A stretch of 64,000 nucleotides of DNA from Pedobacter zeaxanthinifaciens (GCF_003313335.1 NZ_QMHP01000002.1:460254-524253), one strand, 5' to 3'; shown: positions 53,974 to 64,000, counted from the stretch's first letter. Notes: generated by a model from the sequence alone, not told the origin. Program-made: numbers and translations.

Positions 53974-54903
53974 TTAACCAAAACTCTTTACGCTGTTGCC
54001 TACCTTACTCGTTGTTTTTTCTGTTTCCTGTAGTTCTTTTTGCAGCTGTTTGGCAATTTTCGAACTTCCATCGTGGCTCCAACCCGGTGGATTAAAGATA
54101 TATCCTAACTTATTCCAAAATGTAGGTGCTTTTTTTACATCCTTACTTAAAGCAATAAATTCATGAAAGATGATATTGAATGCTCCGGTATCTTCAGGTT
54201 GCGTAGTTAATCCATATTTTATTTCGTCTTCAGGAAGCTCTCCTTGAAAAGTGCCAAACATTCTATCCCAAAGAATTAGTACCATGCCCATATTTTTATC
54301 CAAATAACGGATATTACATGCGTGGTGTACACGGTGATGTGAAGGTGTGACGAAAATATATTCGAAAATAGGGTGAAGTTTTCCAACCGATCTGGTGTGT
54401 ACCAAGTTGCCATAAATTTGCGTGATCAAATAGGCAAACAATATATCCATGGCTGTGAATCCCATAAATGCCAATGGTAAATAGAAGAAAACGCGGTAAA
54501 GTGGTTCAAAAACAGTTGAGCGGAAACCTGTTGTTAAATTGAAATGTGCTGAAGAATGGTGTGTAACATGCATTGCCCAGAAAAAACGCACATAATGTCC
54601 GGTGGTATGTAAAAGCCAGTATAAAAAGTCTTGGGCCAGTACCAACGTAATCCAGTATGCCCAAGCGTTATGAATTTGAAACCATCTAAATTGATAGCAA
54701 TAATCCAAAAGGTAAAAAGTGGCAAATTTCATAGTCAAATTCACCGCTATGGCACAAAACATTAAGTAAATGTTGGTCCAAGTATCTTTTTTAGTATATA
54801 ATTTTTTATCGTGTGCATAGCTGAAATACATTTCAACTATGGTAAGTACAATCACAAAGCTAAATAGCGTGCCTACCGAAATATCACTTCCCGTAAACTT
54901 CAT
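53974..54903 (-). CDS. sterol desaturase / fatty acid hydroxylase family protein
   Basis: A 309-residue integral membrane di-iron enzyme. The histidine clusters are present: HTTGHYVRFFWAMHVTHHSS in the middle and THHRVHH-like PSHHRVHHACN after it. About four or five membrane helices surround them. It hydroxylates or desaturates a lipid, but the substrate is unknown; it is not the carotenoid hydroxylase, which is CrtZ. It starts 6 bases after aroB, so it is cotranscribed with an aromatic gene, although no functional link is evident. Confidence 0.9.
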   Translation of the reverse strand: MKFTGSDISVGTLFSFVIVLTIVEMYFSYAHDKKLYTKKDTWTNIYLMFCAIAVNLTMKFATFYLLDYCYQFRWFQIHNAWAYWITLVLAQDFLYWLLHTTGHYVRFFWAMHVTHHSSAHFNLTTGFRSTVFEPLYRVFFYLPLAFMGFTAMDILFAYLITQIYGNLVHTRSVGKLHPIFEYIFVTPSHHRVHHACNIRYLDKNMGMVLILWDRMFGTFQGELPEDEIKYGLTTQPEDTGAFNIIFHEFIALSKDVKKAPTFWNKLGYIFNPPGWSHDGSSKIAKQLQKELQETEKTTSKVGNSVKSFG

Positions 54904-54909
54904 CTTATT

Positions 54910-55968
54910 TTATAAACTATTGTAATACAATAAACTATTAATAATATCCTCTTTCGTTACCTTGCAATTATAGGTGCATTTTCCAATTTGCTCTAGCAAT
55001 GAAAATAAAATGAATCCATCTTCATTCTTTTTATCGCTTTGCATCAAAGCCATTAGCTCATCAAAGCTCTTTGGTTTAATCTCATATTTAGGATATAAGG
55101 AAAGAAGATAACTGGCAATTTCAGTAAGTTCATCCTGCGATAAATTACAGTACTTGGCAGATAAATAAGCCTCGCAAATCATCCCGATGGCAATAGCTTC
55201 ACCGTGGGTAAGTGGCGATTTATCGTTAACTAAAGCATACCCTTCTACCGCATGACCGATAGTATGCCCATAATTCAAGATTTTACGTAGTCCTTTTTCG
55301 AAAGGATCGGCCAGTACTACTTCGTTTTTAATTTCGACAGAACGATAGATGGCTTCAGCGCCGATGTGCTCATAATTACTGTCTTTCAGCTCTTGGTAAT
55401 AAACGGCATCGGCAATAAGTCCATGCTTAATCATTTCTGCAAAGCCTGAAAGCAACTCTCTTTGAGGTAGGGTTTGTAAAAAGGAGGTTTCGATAAAAAC
55501 AGCTTGCGGCAGGCTAAAAGTACCAACCATGTTTTTAACGTTATCTATATCAATGCCTGTTTTGCCACCTACTGAAGCATCAACCTGCGAAAGTAGTGTA
55601 GTAGGAATATTCACGAAATCAATACCGCGTTTATAGGTTGAAGCTACAAAGCCTCCCATGTCCGTAATTACGCCGCCACCCAAATTGATCATCAAGCATT
55701 TTCTGTCCGCTTCAAAATCAAGCAAGGTTTTCCAAATGCCAATACAAAAATCAATGTTTTTATTTTCCTCTCCAGCATCGGTTTCTATGATATCAAAATC
55801 ATCTAAATCTGGAAGAAAATCTCTAAAAACTGGCATGCAAACTTCGGCAGTATTGTTATCAGCAAAAACGAATATCTTGCTGTACTTATTTGTAGAAAGT
55901 AAGTCATTCAAAGGTGCTAAGCCACTCTCAAAATGGATGAAATGATTGTTGTTTTTTAGCGCTTCCAT
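54910..55968 (-). CDS. aroB: 3-dehydroquinate synthase
   Basis: A 352-residue NAD- and zinc-dependent enzyme for the second step of the shikimate pathway. It shows NLGGGVITDMGGFVASTYKRGI, the IPTTLLSQVDASVGGKTGID block, GFAEMIKHG and the metal-binding NYGHTIGHAVE and THGEAIAIGM. It starts with a one-base overlap to the S4-domain gene, and the sterol-desaturase-like gene follows. It is separated from the pheA group by that gene and the pheA leader. Confidence 0.96.
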   Translation of the reverse strand: MEALKNNNHFIHFESGLAPLNDLLSTNKYSKIFVFADNNTAEVCMPVFRDFLPDLDDFDIIETDAGEENKNIDFCIGIWKTLLDFEADRKCLMINLGGGVITDMGGFVASTYKRGIDFVNIPTTLLSQVDASVGGKTGIDIDNVKNMVGTFSLPQAVFIETSFLQTLPQRELLSGFAEMIKHGLIADAVYYQELKDSNYEHIGAEAIYRSVEIKNEVVLADPFEKGLRKILNYGHTIGHAVEGYALVNDKSPLTHGEAIAIGMICEAYLSAKYCNLSQDELTEIASYLLSLYPKYEIKPKSFDELMALMQSDKKNEDGFILFSLLEQIGKCTYNCKVTKEDIINSLLYYNSL

Positions 55969-56174
55969 TAAATTACTTCTATCGTTTTACTTAAAAACTC
56001 CACTTTATCTCCAACGCGTACCTTTAAGCGCTTACGCTCTTCAATTATACCGTTAACTTTTACCAAACCTTCTTCAACGATAGATTGAGCTTCGCCACCG
56101 CTTTGAACCAATGCAGTAGCTTTTAAGAGAGCAATAAGGGGAATGAATTCACCTTCTAGTTTAAATTGTATCAT
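55968..56174 (-). CDS. small S4-domain RNA-binding protein
   Basis: A 68-residue protein consisting of one S4 domain (FIPLIALLKATALVQSGGEAQSIVEEG, LVKVNGIIEERKRLKVRVGDKVEF). The sequence resembles YbcJ/YaaA-type small S4 proteins, which bind structured RNA. It is the first gene of the aroB operon; the aroB start overlaps its stop. The role is unknown, possibly in ribosome or translation control. Confidence 0.88.
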   Translation of the reverse strand: MIQFKLEGEFIPLIALLKATALVQSGGEAQSIVEEGLVKVNGIIEERKRLKVRVGDKVEFLSKTIEVI

Positions 56175-56232
56175 GACGACACAAATTTACGATTATTTGA
56201 AAGTCTTTCGTGTTAAGATGGTTAGTAATTTA

Positions 56233-56240
56233 TATTTTTG
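56233..56240 (+). promoter_or_regulatory. -7 promoter element of the proline dehydrogenase gene
   Basis: TATTTTTG fits TAnnTTTG and lies 28 bases before the ATG at 56269. No well-spaced -33 element was seen. Confidence 0.4.
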
Positions 56241-56268
56241 CAGCGTTCTGACTAAATAAAATATAAAA

Positions 56269-57453
56269 ATGGATGCTTTTCCGAAGCAAAAAATTGACTT
56301 CAATAACACTGAAGTTGCTTTTAAGCACAAATCTAATTCTGAATTAAAACAAGCTTACTGGCTTTTCAAAATGATAGGGAGTAATTTCCTAACAAAAGTA
56401 GGTCCGCCGATTACCAATTTCATGCTTAATATAGGTTTCCCTATTCAAGGAGCTATTAAAGCAACCATTTTTAAACAGTTTTGTGGTGGCGAAACCATTG
56501 CTGAATGTGAGCACACCATTGAGCAACTGCACCAAGGCAAGGTGGGCACCATTTTAGACTATTCAGTGGAAGGGGAAGAAGAAGAGCATGTTTTTGACTT
56601 TACTTGCGAGGAAATTATAAGAACCATTGTACGTGCTGATGGCGATCCGCGGATTCCGATTACTGTATTTAAGGTAACTGGCATTGGCCGATTTGCATTG
56701 TTAGAAAAACTAGATGCTAAGCAGGAATTAACCGCTGTTGAGCAGGCAGAATTTGAACGCGTAAAGCAACGTTGCGAAAAAATTTGTCGCACCGCTTTCG
56801 AAAGAGCCGTACCCGTAATGATTGACGCTGAGGAAACTTGGATACAAGATACTATAGATCTGTTGGCGATAGAGATGATGATGAAATTCAATAAGGAAAG
56901 ATTGATCGTTTTTAATACTTACCAGATATACAGACACGATAAGTTGGCTAGTTTGCAAGCAGATCAATTAATTGCTAAGGAAGCCAATTTTATTTTGGGT
57001 GCTAAGTTGGTGCGTGGAGCTTACATGGAAAAGGAGCGTAAGCGGGCAGAAGAGCGTGGTTATCCTTCGCCGATACAGCCTGATAAAGCCGCTACTGACA
57101 GAGATTATAATGAAGCTTTACGTTTTTGCGTTAACCATATTGATAGAATTGGCTTTGTTTGCGGTACGCATAATGAAGACAGTAGTAAATTATTGACGGA
57201 ACTCATTGACGAAGCAGGCATCGCTCATAACCATCCTCATGTTTATTTTGCACAATTGCTTGGTATGAGTGATAATTTGAGCTTCAATCTTTCTAATTCA
57301 GGTTATAATGTTGCCAAGTATGTGCCTTATGGGCCAATTAAAGCGGTTATGCCTTATTTGTTTCGCCGGGCACAAGAAAATACATCAGTGGCGGGACAAA
57401 CCGGACGAGAACTATCTTTAATTAGTAGAGAGAAAAAAAGGAGAGGGATTTAA
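56269..57453 (+). CDS. proline dehydrogenase family protein
   Basis: A 394-residue FAD enzyme that oxidises proline to pyrroline-5-carboxylate. It has the PRODH barrel pattern, with ILDYSVEGE near the start, MIDAEETWIQDTIDLLAIEMM, FNTYQIYRHDKLASL, LVRGAYMEKERKRA and the conserved YxxxRRxxE in PYLFRRAQENTSVAGQ. It is a single-domain enzyme, so P5C dehydrogenase must be separate. It is monocistronic, divergent from the aroB operon, and followed by an 8-bp repeat array. Confidence 0.93.
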   Translation: MDAFPKQKIDFNNTEVAFKHKSNSELKQAYWLFKMIGSNFLTKVGPPITNFMLNIGFPIQGAIKATIFKQFCGGETIAECEHTIEQLHQGKVGTILDYSVEGEEEEHVFDFTCEEIIRTIVRADGDPRIPITVFKVTGIGRFALLEKLDAKQELTAVEQAEFERVKQRCEKICRTAFERAVPVMIDAEETWIQDTIDLLAIEMMMKFNKERLIVFNTYQIYRHDKLASLQADQLIAKEANFILGAKLVRGAYMEKERKRAEERGYPSPIQPDKAATDRDYNEALRFCVNHIDRIGFVCGTHNEDSSKLLTELIDEAGIAHNHPHVYFAQLLGMSDNLSFNLSNSGYNVAKYVPYGPIKAVMPYLFRRAQENTSVAGQTGRELSLISREKKRRGI

Positions 57454-57462
57454 GGCGTTTGA

Positions 57463-57556
57463 TGTTTTAAGGTTGTAAAGTTGCAAGGTTGCAGAGTTTT
57501 AAAGTTTTAAAGTTTTAAGGTTTTAAAGTTGTAATGTTTTAAGGTTTTAAAGTTAG
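57463..57556. repeat. 8-base-period repeat downstream of proline dehydrogenase
   Basis: About eleven degenerate units of the form AAGTTTTA, AGGTTTTA, AAGTTGTA or AAGTTGCA lie in register. The period is 8 rather than 7. No gene lies in it. Confidence 0.8.
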
Positions 57557-57584
57557 GTTGCTCATAACTTACCAATGCATTGAG

Positions 57585-57707
57585 TTACTTTACAATGAAA
57601 TAACCTAGCGCTAACCACAGCAATCCTTTAACTAAAAAGAACAGAAAACCCCAAAAACCGAGTTTCTTAATCCATCGTTTTAATTTTTCTGTTCTTTTTG
57701 GTTGCAT
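57585..57707 (-). CDS. 40-residue membrane protein downstream of a GreA-like gene
   Basis: A short frame not listed by the usual length limits. The peptide starts MQPKRTEKLKRWIKKLGF, with a strongly basic N-terminus, then a hydrophobic helix with many Phe and Leu (WGFLFFLVKGLLWLALGYF) and ends FIVK. It begins 13 bases after the GreA-like stop on the same strand, so they are probably one operon. The basic-plus-hydrophobic layout is that of a small inner-membrane protein. I recall similar small proteins in Bacteroidota, but give no name. Confidence 0.6.
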   Translation of the reverse strand: MQPKRTEKLKRWIKKLGFWGFLFFLVKGLLWLALGYFIVK

Positions 57708-57720
57708 TAAATGATTTATT

Positions 57721-58113
57721 TTAACGTTCTTCTTCGAGTAATTTTCTTATTGAAATGATTTTAAAAGCCTTAATTCCATCGGGCATTTCCCATTGAATTA
57801 AATCTCCGGTTTGATAGCCTAATAGTGCGATACTAATTGGTGCAAAGATAGATACTTTTTGTTGTTTTATATTAGCATCTTTCGGTAAAACTAGCTTAAA
57901 TACAAACTGTTGGTTGTTTTCTGTGCTTTCTATTTTTGCTTCAGTGTAAAGTGAAACTACGTCGTCCGGTAGGTCGATATCGTCGTAAACTTTAGCATTT
58001 TTCACTTCGTTCTTCAATCGATTCTTATTGTAATCGCTCATGATGGCTTTGTCCAGATGTTCGGTTAAAAATTTGTAATCGCTGGTTGATAATAAAATTG
58101 ATTTGGTTTCCAT
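57721..58113 (-). CDS. GreA/GreB-family transcription factor (Rnk-like)
   Basis: A 130-residue protein with the C-terminal GreA/GreB domain (VVSLYTEAKIESTENNQQFVFKLVLPKDAN, IALLGYQTGDLIQWEMPDGIKAFKII). The N-terminal part is short, closer to Rnk than to full GreA, so it probably binds RNA polymerase without cleaving transcripts. Rnk-like proteins regulate nucleoside diphosphate kinase and others. It appears to be the first gene of a two-gene unit with the 40-residue membrane protein. Confidence 0.88.
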   Translation of the reverse strand: METKSILLSTSDYKFLTEHLDKAIMSDYNKNRLKNEVKNAKVYDDIDLPDDVVSLYTEAKIESTENNQQFVFKLVLPKDANIKQQKVSIFAPISIALLGYQTGDLIQWEMPDGIKAFKIISIRKLLEEER

Positions 58114-58504
58114 GTTGTGATGAAATTAAATGAATAGTTCACCTCATTGCTGATTGCAATAGGCATTAATTTGATTTTCGGTTTGGTTATTCCCCGAAAT
58201 CAGTACAATAGAATGGATATCGGGGTTTAGCTAATAAAGTCTTTGCTTTGTTTTAAAGCGATAGGGTTGATAGCTAGTGTGAAAGATGGAGCAGATAGCA
58301 GAATAGCCTTTGCCTTCATAACCTGCGCTGAAGGTAAAACTGAACTTGAGCTATTTAGGGTGTTTTCCATTTTAGCAAATATGGCACTTTGTATAAGAAA
58401 AGCAAAAATATAGGCGGCTTTGTTACAAAGCAGATGAAAAGGCTGTAAACAAAGAAAGACCGCACCTGGGTGCAGCCTTCCTACAAATCAAAATTATGAA
58501 ACTA
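58114..58504. other. intergenic stretch with a weak small ORF and the katG terminator
   Basis: About 390 bases between the katG end and the GreA-like gene start. It holds a possible katG terminator (58451-58477) and a 47-codon frame on the minus strand (58227-58370) that I could not support as a gene. Nothing else was recognised. Confidence 0.4.
58451..58477 (-). terminator. possible terminator of katG
   Basis: On the minus strand CTGCAC pairs with GTGCGG (one G-U pair) around CCAG, followed by TCTTTCTTTG. The stem is short, so the call is tentative. Confidence 0.4.
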
Positions 58505-60805
<2,301 letters not shown>

Positions 60806-60886
60806 TTAATTTTCAATTGAACATAAAGGTAGATGGTATCAGCCAAAGTATCAAAGTGCTTTTATCTATGGGCTGATAGGCAAAAG

Positions 60887-61204
60887 CTATTTGACCTTAA
60901 ACGGTTGCTTACCATTTAGCAATTCCCAAAAAAGAATGAAATCGCTGGCTAAACTGTAAGCCGGGTATTGAAATGTGGCAGGTTTGTTTTTTTCGAAAAA
61001 GAAATGGCCAATCCAAGCGAAACCATAACCTAGAAAAGGAACGGCAAGTAGAAAGCGCCAATCGTGAAATAAAATACCACCGATAACGGAAAGAACGACT
61101 AAGGCCGTGCCAATAAAATGCAGTACACGACTGGTTGTGTTTTGATGTTCACTTAAATAAAAGGGATAAAACTCCTGTAAGGATTGATATTTATTTGCAG
61201 ACAT
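60887..61204 (-). CDS. DUF962/Mpo1-like membrane protein
   Basis: A 105-residue protein of the DUF962 (Mpo1-like) family. It has the opening LQEFYPFYLSEHQNTTSRVLHFIG and the central PFLGYGFAWIGHFFFEKNKPATF, with conserved histidines in SEHQN and GHFFFE. About three hydrophobic helices are seen. Yeast Mpo1 is an iron-dependent dioxygenase acting on 2-hydroxy fatty acids, so a similar role is possible, but it is not proven for bacterial members. It lies between katG and a divergent gene. Confidence 0.85.
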   Translation of the reverse strand: MSANKYQSLQEFYPFYLSEHQNTTSRVLHFIGTALVVLSVIGGILFHDWRFLLAVPFLGYGFAWIGHFFFEKNKPATFQYPAYSLASDFILFWELLNGKQPFKVK

Positions 61205-61263
61205 TTCTTAATTTAGTTTTGATTAAGTTAGCAAAATACTTCAAATAAACCTAACGCTCTAGC

Positions 61264-62565
61264 ATGATTTTTCGCTCATTTTTCGCCGCTTTATTCATTT
61301 GCTTGCCGTTTATTGCTTTAGCACAAACTATTGCCGCTGGTAGGGTAGTGGATGCAGAAACTGGAAATCCGTTAGAAAATGTAAGTGTTTATTTTAATGA
61401 AACTCAAATAGGTACAAAAACAAATTTAGGGGGAAGATTTTTTATAGAGACTAGTAATAGTAAAGCCAAATTGGTGATATCATGCGTGGGTTATCATAAA
61501 ATTATCCTTGATGAAATACCTCGCCAAAACTTAAAAATATTATTGAAGCCCATCAATAACACGCTTAAAGAAGTGGTAGTGAGTGATAGAAATGGTTGGC
61601 AAAAATGGGGCAGTTTGTTTACCAAGCTCTTGATGTCGGATAATTCTCATGATTATTATTCAAAAAAGTATGGGGGAGACGTTGTGCTAAATCCTAAAGT
61701 GATCAGTTTTTATTTTGACAGAGAAGAAAATATACTAACTGCATCATCTACCGAACCTATTTGGATTATTAACGACGTATTAGGTTATTTGATTAAAGTG
61801 GATTTGGACGAGTTTGTTTATGATATTGGTAAAGAAAGGATTAAATATAAATCAACATTGTTTTTTGAGCCTACTAAGTCTAGTTTACCTTTAGATAACG
61901 TTCAATTGACAACAAATTCTGTATATCAAGGTTCTTTAACTCATTTTTTTAATTCACTTGTTAAACATAAACTTAACGAAGAAGGCTTTGGTTTATATAC
62001 TTATAGCGAGGTTAAAAATCAAGAGAAGATTCGAGTTCAAACTTTAGTCAATAAGTTAAAGTATGAGCAGCTGAAAAATAAACAGTTTGCTATGACCATC
62101 AATTTAGAAAGCTTAATTAAGGATAAGGATAGCCTTAGATATTACAGGAAAATGCTTGCTGAATCAGATTATATTACCAGGAAATTGGATACTTTAGATA
62201 TATACCGCTTGTTGAAAAAGGATACACTTCATAATCTTCTTTCTTTGAATTTAAAAGACACCATAATGATTACCTATGTTAGACATCAAAAATCGTTAGC
62301 CATGCATACTGATTATATTAACATTAGGAGAGATAGAAAAGAGTGGATTAAAGTGGAAACTTTAATGGTGTTGACAGATGGCCAACCTTTAATAATTTCT
62401 GATACTGGTAATCCACTCTCTAACAATTGGTATGTGAACGGTTTTATGTCCAGCAAAAGATTAGCATCAGCTTTGCCAGCAGATTTTGATCCAGAAGTTC
62501 CTAGGGTTAAAGCAAAGCATGATGCACTAAAAAATCACGCAATTTTTCGGGATGAACGTCCATAA
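61264..62565 (+). CDS. carboxypeptidase-regulatory-like domain protein, exported
   Basis: A 433-residue secreted protein. After a signal peptide (FFAALFICLPFIALAQ) it has an Ig-like carboxypeptidase-regulatory domain at ~22-105 (AGRVVDAETGNPLENVSVYFNETQIGTKTNLGGRFF). The rest lacks a beta-barrel C-terminus and is not obviously a transporter. Proteins of this layout in Bacteroidota are often annotated as DUF5686-like or TonB-associated, but I cannot assign this one further. Its last 59 bases overlap the convergent HAD gene, so the two 3' ends are read antisense to each other. Confidence 0.8.
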   Translation: MIFRSFFAALFICLPFIALAQTIAAGRVVDAETGNPLENVSVYFNETQIGTKTNLGGRFFIETSNSKAKLVISCVGYHKIILDEIPRQNLKILLKPINNTLKEVVVSDRNGWQKWGSLFTKLLMSDNSHDYYSKKYGGDVVLNPKVISFYFDREENILTASSTEPIWIINDVLGYLIKVDLDEFVYDIGKERIKYKSTLFFEPTKSSLPLDNVQLTTNSVYQGSLTHFFNSLVKHKLNEEGFGLYTYSEVKNQEKIRVQTLVNKLKYEQLKNKQFAMTINLESLIKDKDSLRYYRKMLAESDYITRKLDTLDIYRLLKKDTLHNLLSLNLKDTIMITYVRHQKSLAMHTDYINIRRDRKEWIKVETLMVLTDGQPLIISDTGNPLSNNWYVNGFMSSKRLASALPADFDPEVPRVKAKHDALKNHAIFRDERP

Positions 62566-63142
62566 GCAAAGTATGTAAGCCGGCTTTTTTAGCACCTTCA
62601 ATATGCTGCGGACTGTCGTCGATAAACAACGTCTCTTCAGGATTTAGGTTATTTTCGTTAATTACCATTTCAAATATCTCTACATTGGGCTTTCGCATGG
62701 ATGTATCTTGTGAAAAGTAAGCACGCTCAAAAAAGTCGTTATAGTTATCAAAGCCAAAGTCTTTTTGCAAGTAAGCGATGATCCAATCGAAGTGTATTTT
62801 GTTGTTATTGCTCAGCAAAAATGTGCGGTATTTTTGTTTTACTTCCAATAAAACATCGTGGTTATTACCAGATACACCAAGAAGGAGGCTATTCCAAGCA
62901 TCGTCAATTTGCTGATCGGTGAGCTGCATTTGGTTGGCGGCTTTTCTAATTCCATCTCTAAACTGTGAAGGGGAGATACTTCCAGTTTCAAAATCGTCGA
63001 ATAACAGGTTATGGCCTTTATGAGCAAAGAATTCGTTAACGTTGGGTATACCTAATTGTGAAAGAGCATTTTGTGTTCTAATAAAATCAATAGCGAATAT
63101 TACGTTGCCGTAATCGAAAATAATATTTTTAATTTTTTCCAT
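62507..63142 (-). CDS. HAD-family phosphatase
   Basis: A 211-residue haloacid-dehalogenase-type hydrolase. Motif I is FDYGNVI, where the nucleophile is in FDYGN (Asp), motif II a Ser/Asn pair in LLSNNN, and motif III in LFIDDSPQHIEGAKKAGL, as in sugar-phosphatase relatives. The start at 63142 (MEKIKNIIFDYGNVIF) is preferred over the longer in-frame ATG at 63178. The substrate cannot be predicted. The 3' end overlaps the convergent exported-protein gene. Confidence 0.92.
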   Translation of the reverse strand: MEKIKNIIFDYGNVIFAIDFIRTQNALSQLGIPNVNEFFAHKGHNLLFDDFETGSISPSQFRDGIRKAANQMQLTDQQIDDAWNSLLLGVSGNNHDVLLEVKQKYRTFLLSNNNKIHFDWIIAYLQKDFGFDNYNDFFERAYFSQDTSMRKPNVEIFEMVINENNLNPEETLFIDDSPQHIEGAKKAGLHTLLMDVHPEKLRDFLVHHALL

Positions 63143-63207
63143 TTTTGTGTTCCAAAATTCGCTGCAAATATGTAACATTGCACTCGCAAAACCTAATCCG
63201 GTTTTCA

Positions 63208-63281
63208 GGGCCTATAGCTCAGTTGGTTAGAGTAGAAGACTCATAATCTTTTGGTCGCTGGTTCGAGCCCAGCTGGGCCCA
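63208..63281 (+). tRNA. tRNA-Met (anticodon CAT)
   Basis: A 74-base tRNA. Acceptor GGGCCTA pairs with TGGGCCC (one G-U pair). The D-arm is GCTC-AGTTGGTTA-GAGT, the anticodon stem GAAGA/TCTTT, with loop CTCATAA (anticodon CAT at 63242-63244), and the T-arm GCTGG-TTCGAGC-CCAGC. The CCA end is not encoded. CAT can mean elongator Met or Ile2; the sequence most resembles elongator Met. Confidence 0.93.
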
Positions 63282-63282
63282 C

Positions 63283-63314
63283 AAAGCTTCTCATGAAAAT
63301 GGGGAGCTTTTTTT
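63283..63314 (+). terminator. terminator after tRNA-Met
   Basis: AAAGCTTCTC (63283-63292) pairs with GGGGAGCTTT (63301-63310) using several G-U pairs, followed by four T bases. It begins one base after the tRNA. Confidence 0.7.
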
Positions 63315-63456
63315 ATGTGAGATAGCCTTCTAATCACACTTCAGTGCGGTTTTCAAGATTCACGGCGACTGCCGCTAGTACAAATCTAATCAATCGTGAT
63401 TACATTTGAAACGTGTATTTTTAAATTGGTTTTGGCGCAGATTTGGCGCATAGAAA

Positions 63457-63915
63457 TTACATCAAACCTTCCTCTGCCATGCTGTAATAGCCGTTTTCAC
63501 TTATAATCAAATGATCGTGGACATCCATCTCTAAAAGCTTTGCAGCTTTCACTAATTTCTCCGTTACCGTTATATCTTGGCTAGAAGGTCTTAAGTTACC
63601 GCTTGGGTGGTTATGTGCCAAGATTAAGCTAGTTGCAGTAGCCTTAAGGGCAATAGTGAATATTACCTTGCTATCCATTACTGTTGAACCTCCACCACCA
63701 GTAGACAAGTCTACAATCCCCAATACCCGGTTGTTTCTATTTAGCAGTATCATCTTTGCTTGCTCAAGGTAATTGATCAATTCCTTATCCCAATGACTTA
63801 GCAATATGTCGTACGCTTGTCTAGAGCTGTTAATCTGTGGTCTTTCCTGTGCCTTGAAATGTGGCTTGTAACTCAGTTGCACCTCAGCAACCTTGAATAG
63901 TTCTTTCTGTTCCAT
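63457..63915 (-). CDS. JAB-domain protein, RadC family
   Basis: A 152-residue protein with the MPN/JAB metal-binding fold of RadC: LAHNHPSGNLRPSSQD holds the HxHx10D-type zinc motif and the preceding MILLNRNNRVLGI is the usual strand. It lacks the N-terminal helix-hairpin-helix of full RadC, so it is the short form typical of integrated elements such as ICEs and prophages in Bacteroidota, where its role is unknown. It lies 176 bases beyond tRNA-Met. This supports an island starting at this tRNA. Confidence 0.85.
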   Translation of the reverse strand: MEQKELFKVAEVQLSYKPHFKAQERPQINSSRQAYDILLSHWDKELINYLEQAKMILLNRNNRVLGIVDLSTGGGGSTVMDSKVIFTIALKATATSLILAHNHPSGNLRPSSQDITVTEKLVKAAKLLEMDVHDHLIISENGYYSMAEEGLM

Positions 63916-63964
63916 GTTAATGTATTTAAATTAATGAATGGAACCATAGTGTAGATTATTCCAA

Positions 63965-63997
63965 AACTGGCCACTCCTTTTTTTGCGAACTGGCCAC
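63965..63997. repeat. two direct copies of AACTGGCCAC at the window edge
   Basis: AACTGGCCAC occurs at 63965-63974 and 63988-63997, 23 bases apart. Repeated GGCCAC sequences of this kind occur near the ends of IS21-type insertion sequences, so the copies may be the edge of an element lying beyond the window. No transposase is visible here. Confidence 0.35.
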
Positions 63998-64000
63998 ATC

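Noticed and set aside
53682..54095. 137-residue frame on the plus strand over the pheA leader
   Set aside because: It passes through the terminator and the end of the sterol-desaturase-like gene, and its composition is not protein-like.
58227..58370. 47-codon frame on the minus strand between katG and the GreA-like gene
   Set aside because: No operon context, no recognisable motif and no membrane or signal pattern; left as unsupported.

Overview
The window looks like a chromosomal segment from a Bacteroidota bacterium of the Sphingobacteriaceae, most likely Pedobacter or a close relative. The evidence is a SusC/SusD pair, a type IX secretion (T9SS) substrate with a PorP/SprF partner, DUF5017 and DUF4159 proteins, promoters of the TAnnTTTG type, low GC, and a tmRNA tag ending GENNYALAA. 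No tool was run; family calls rest on motifs and family knowledge.

Layout. 1-8046: end of a SusC transporter, SusD, a DUF5017 lipoprotein, an InlB-repeat T9SS substrate and a PorP/SprF protein. 8333-15375: a WD40 protein divergent from a MerR/B12-type (CarH/LitR-like) regulator, followed by a compact carotenoid operon (crtI, crtB, an unknown exported protein, idi, an SRPBCC protein, crtZ, lycopene cyclase), probably leading to zeaxanthin. 15654-24773 (minus): a complete histidine pathway, hisG-D-C-B, then 1.1 kb of tandem repeats, then hisH-A-orf-F-IE. A 19-residue peptide with six histidines is encoded ahead of hisG and is a candidate attenuator leader. 24822-30647: L,D-transpeptidase, SDR oxidoreductase, an ECF sigma factor with a small membrane partner, a small membrane protein and a serine hydrolase. 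31087-31455: ssrA (tmRNA).

31693-44371: a MoxR / DUF58 / BatA / DUF4175 / large membrane protein operon running into a TldD-TldE-TldD group, with a divergent DUF4159 gene. 44662-48887: aminotransferase, DUF1573 protein and a fused alpha/beta 2-oxoacid dehydrogenase E1. 48963-56174 (minus): aromatic amino acid genes (S4 protein, aroB, sterol-desaturase-like protein; then pheA, DAHP synthase/chorismate mutase, aroA, aroC). pheA is preceded by a Phe/Tyr-rich 20-residue leader peptide and a strong terminator with a matching antiterminator segment, a textbook attenuator layout. 56269-63142: proline dehydrogenase, GreA-like protein with an unlisted 40-residue membrane protein, katG, a DUF962 protein, a carboxypeptidase-regulatory-like protein and a HAD hydrolase. 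63208-64000: tRNA-Met(CAT), a JAB/RadC protein and short repeats that look like the edge of a mobile island.

Between genes there is a lot of repeat structure: four tandem copies of a ~197-bp unit, a dispersed family of inverted repeats (GATTGCTTCG...CTCGCAATGA), and short arrays with 7- or 8-base periods. The strongest new observations are the two amino-acid attenuators, the shared TTTTGTTTAA operator candidates of the carotenoid regulator, and the TldD/TldE-MoxR cluster.
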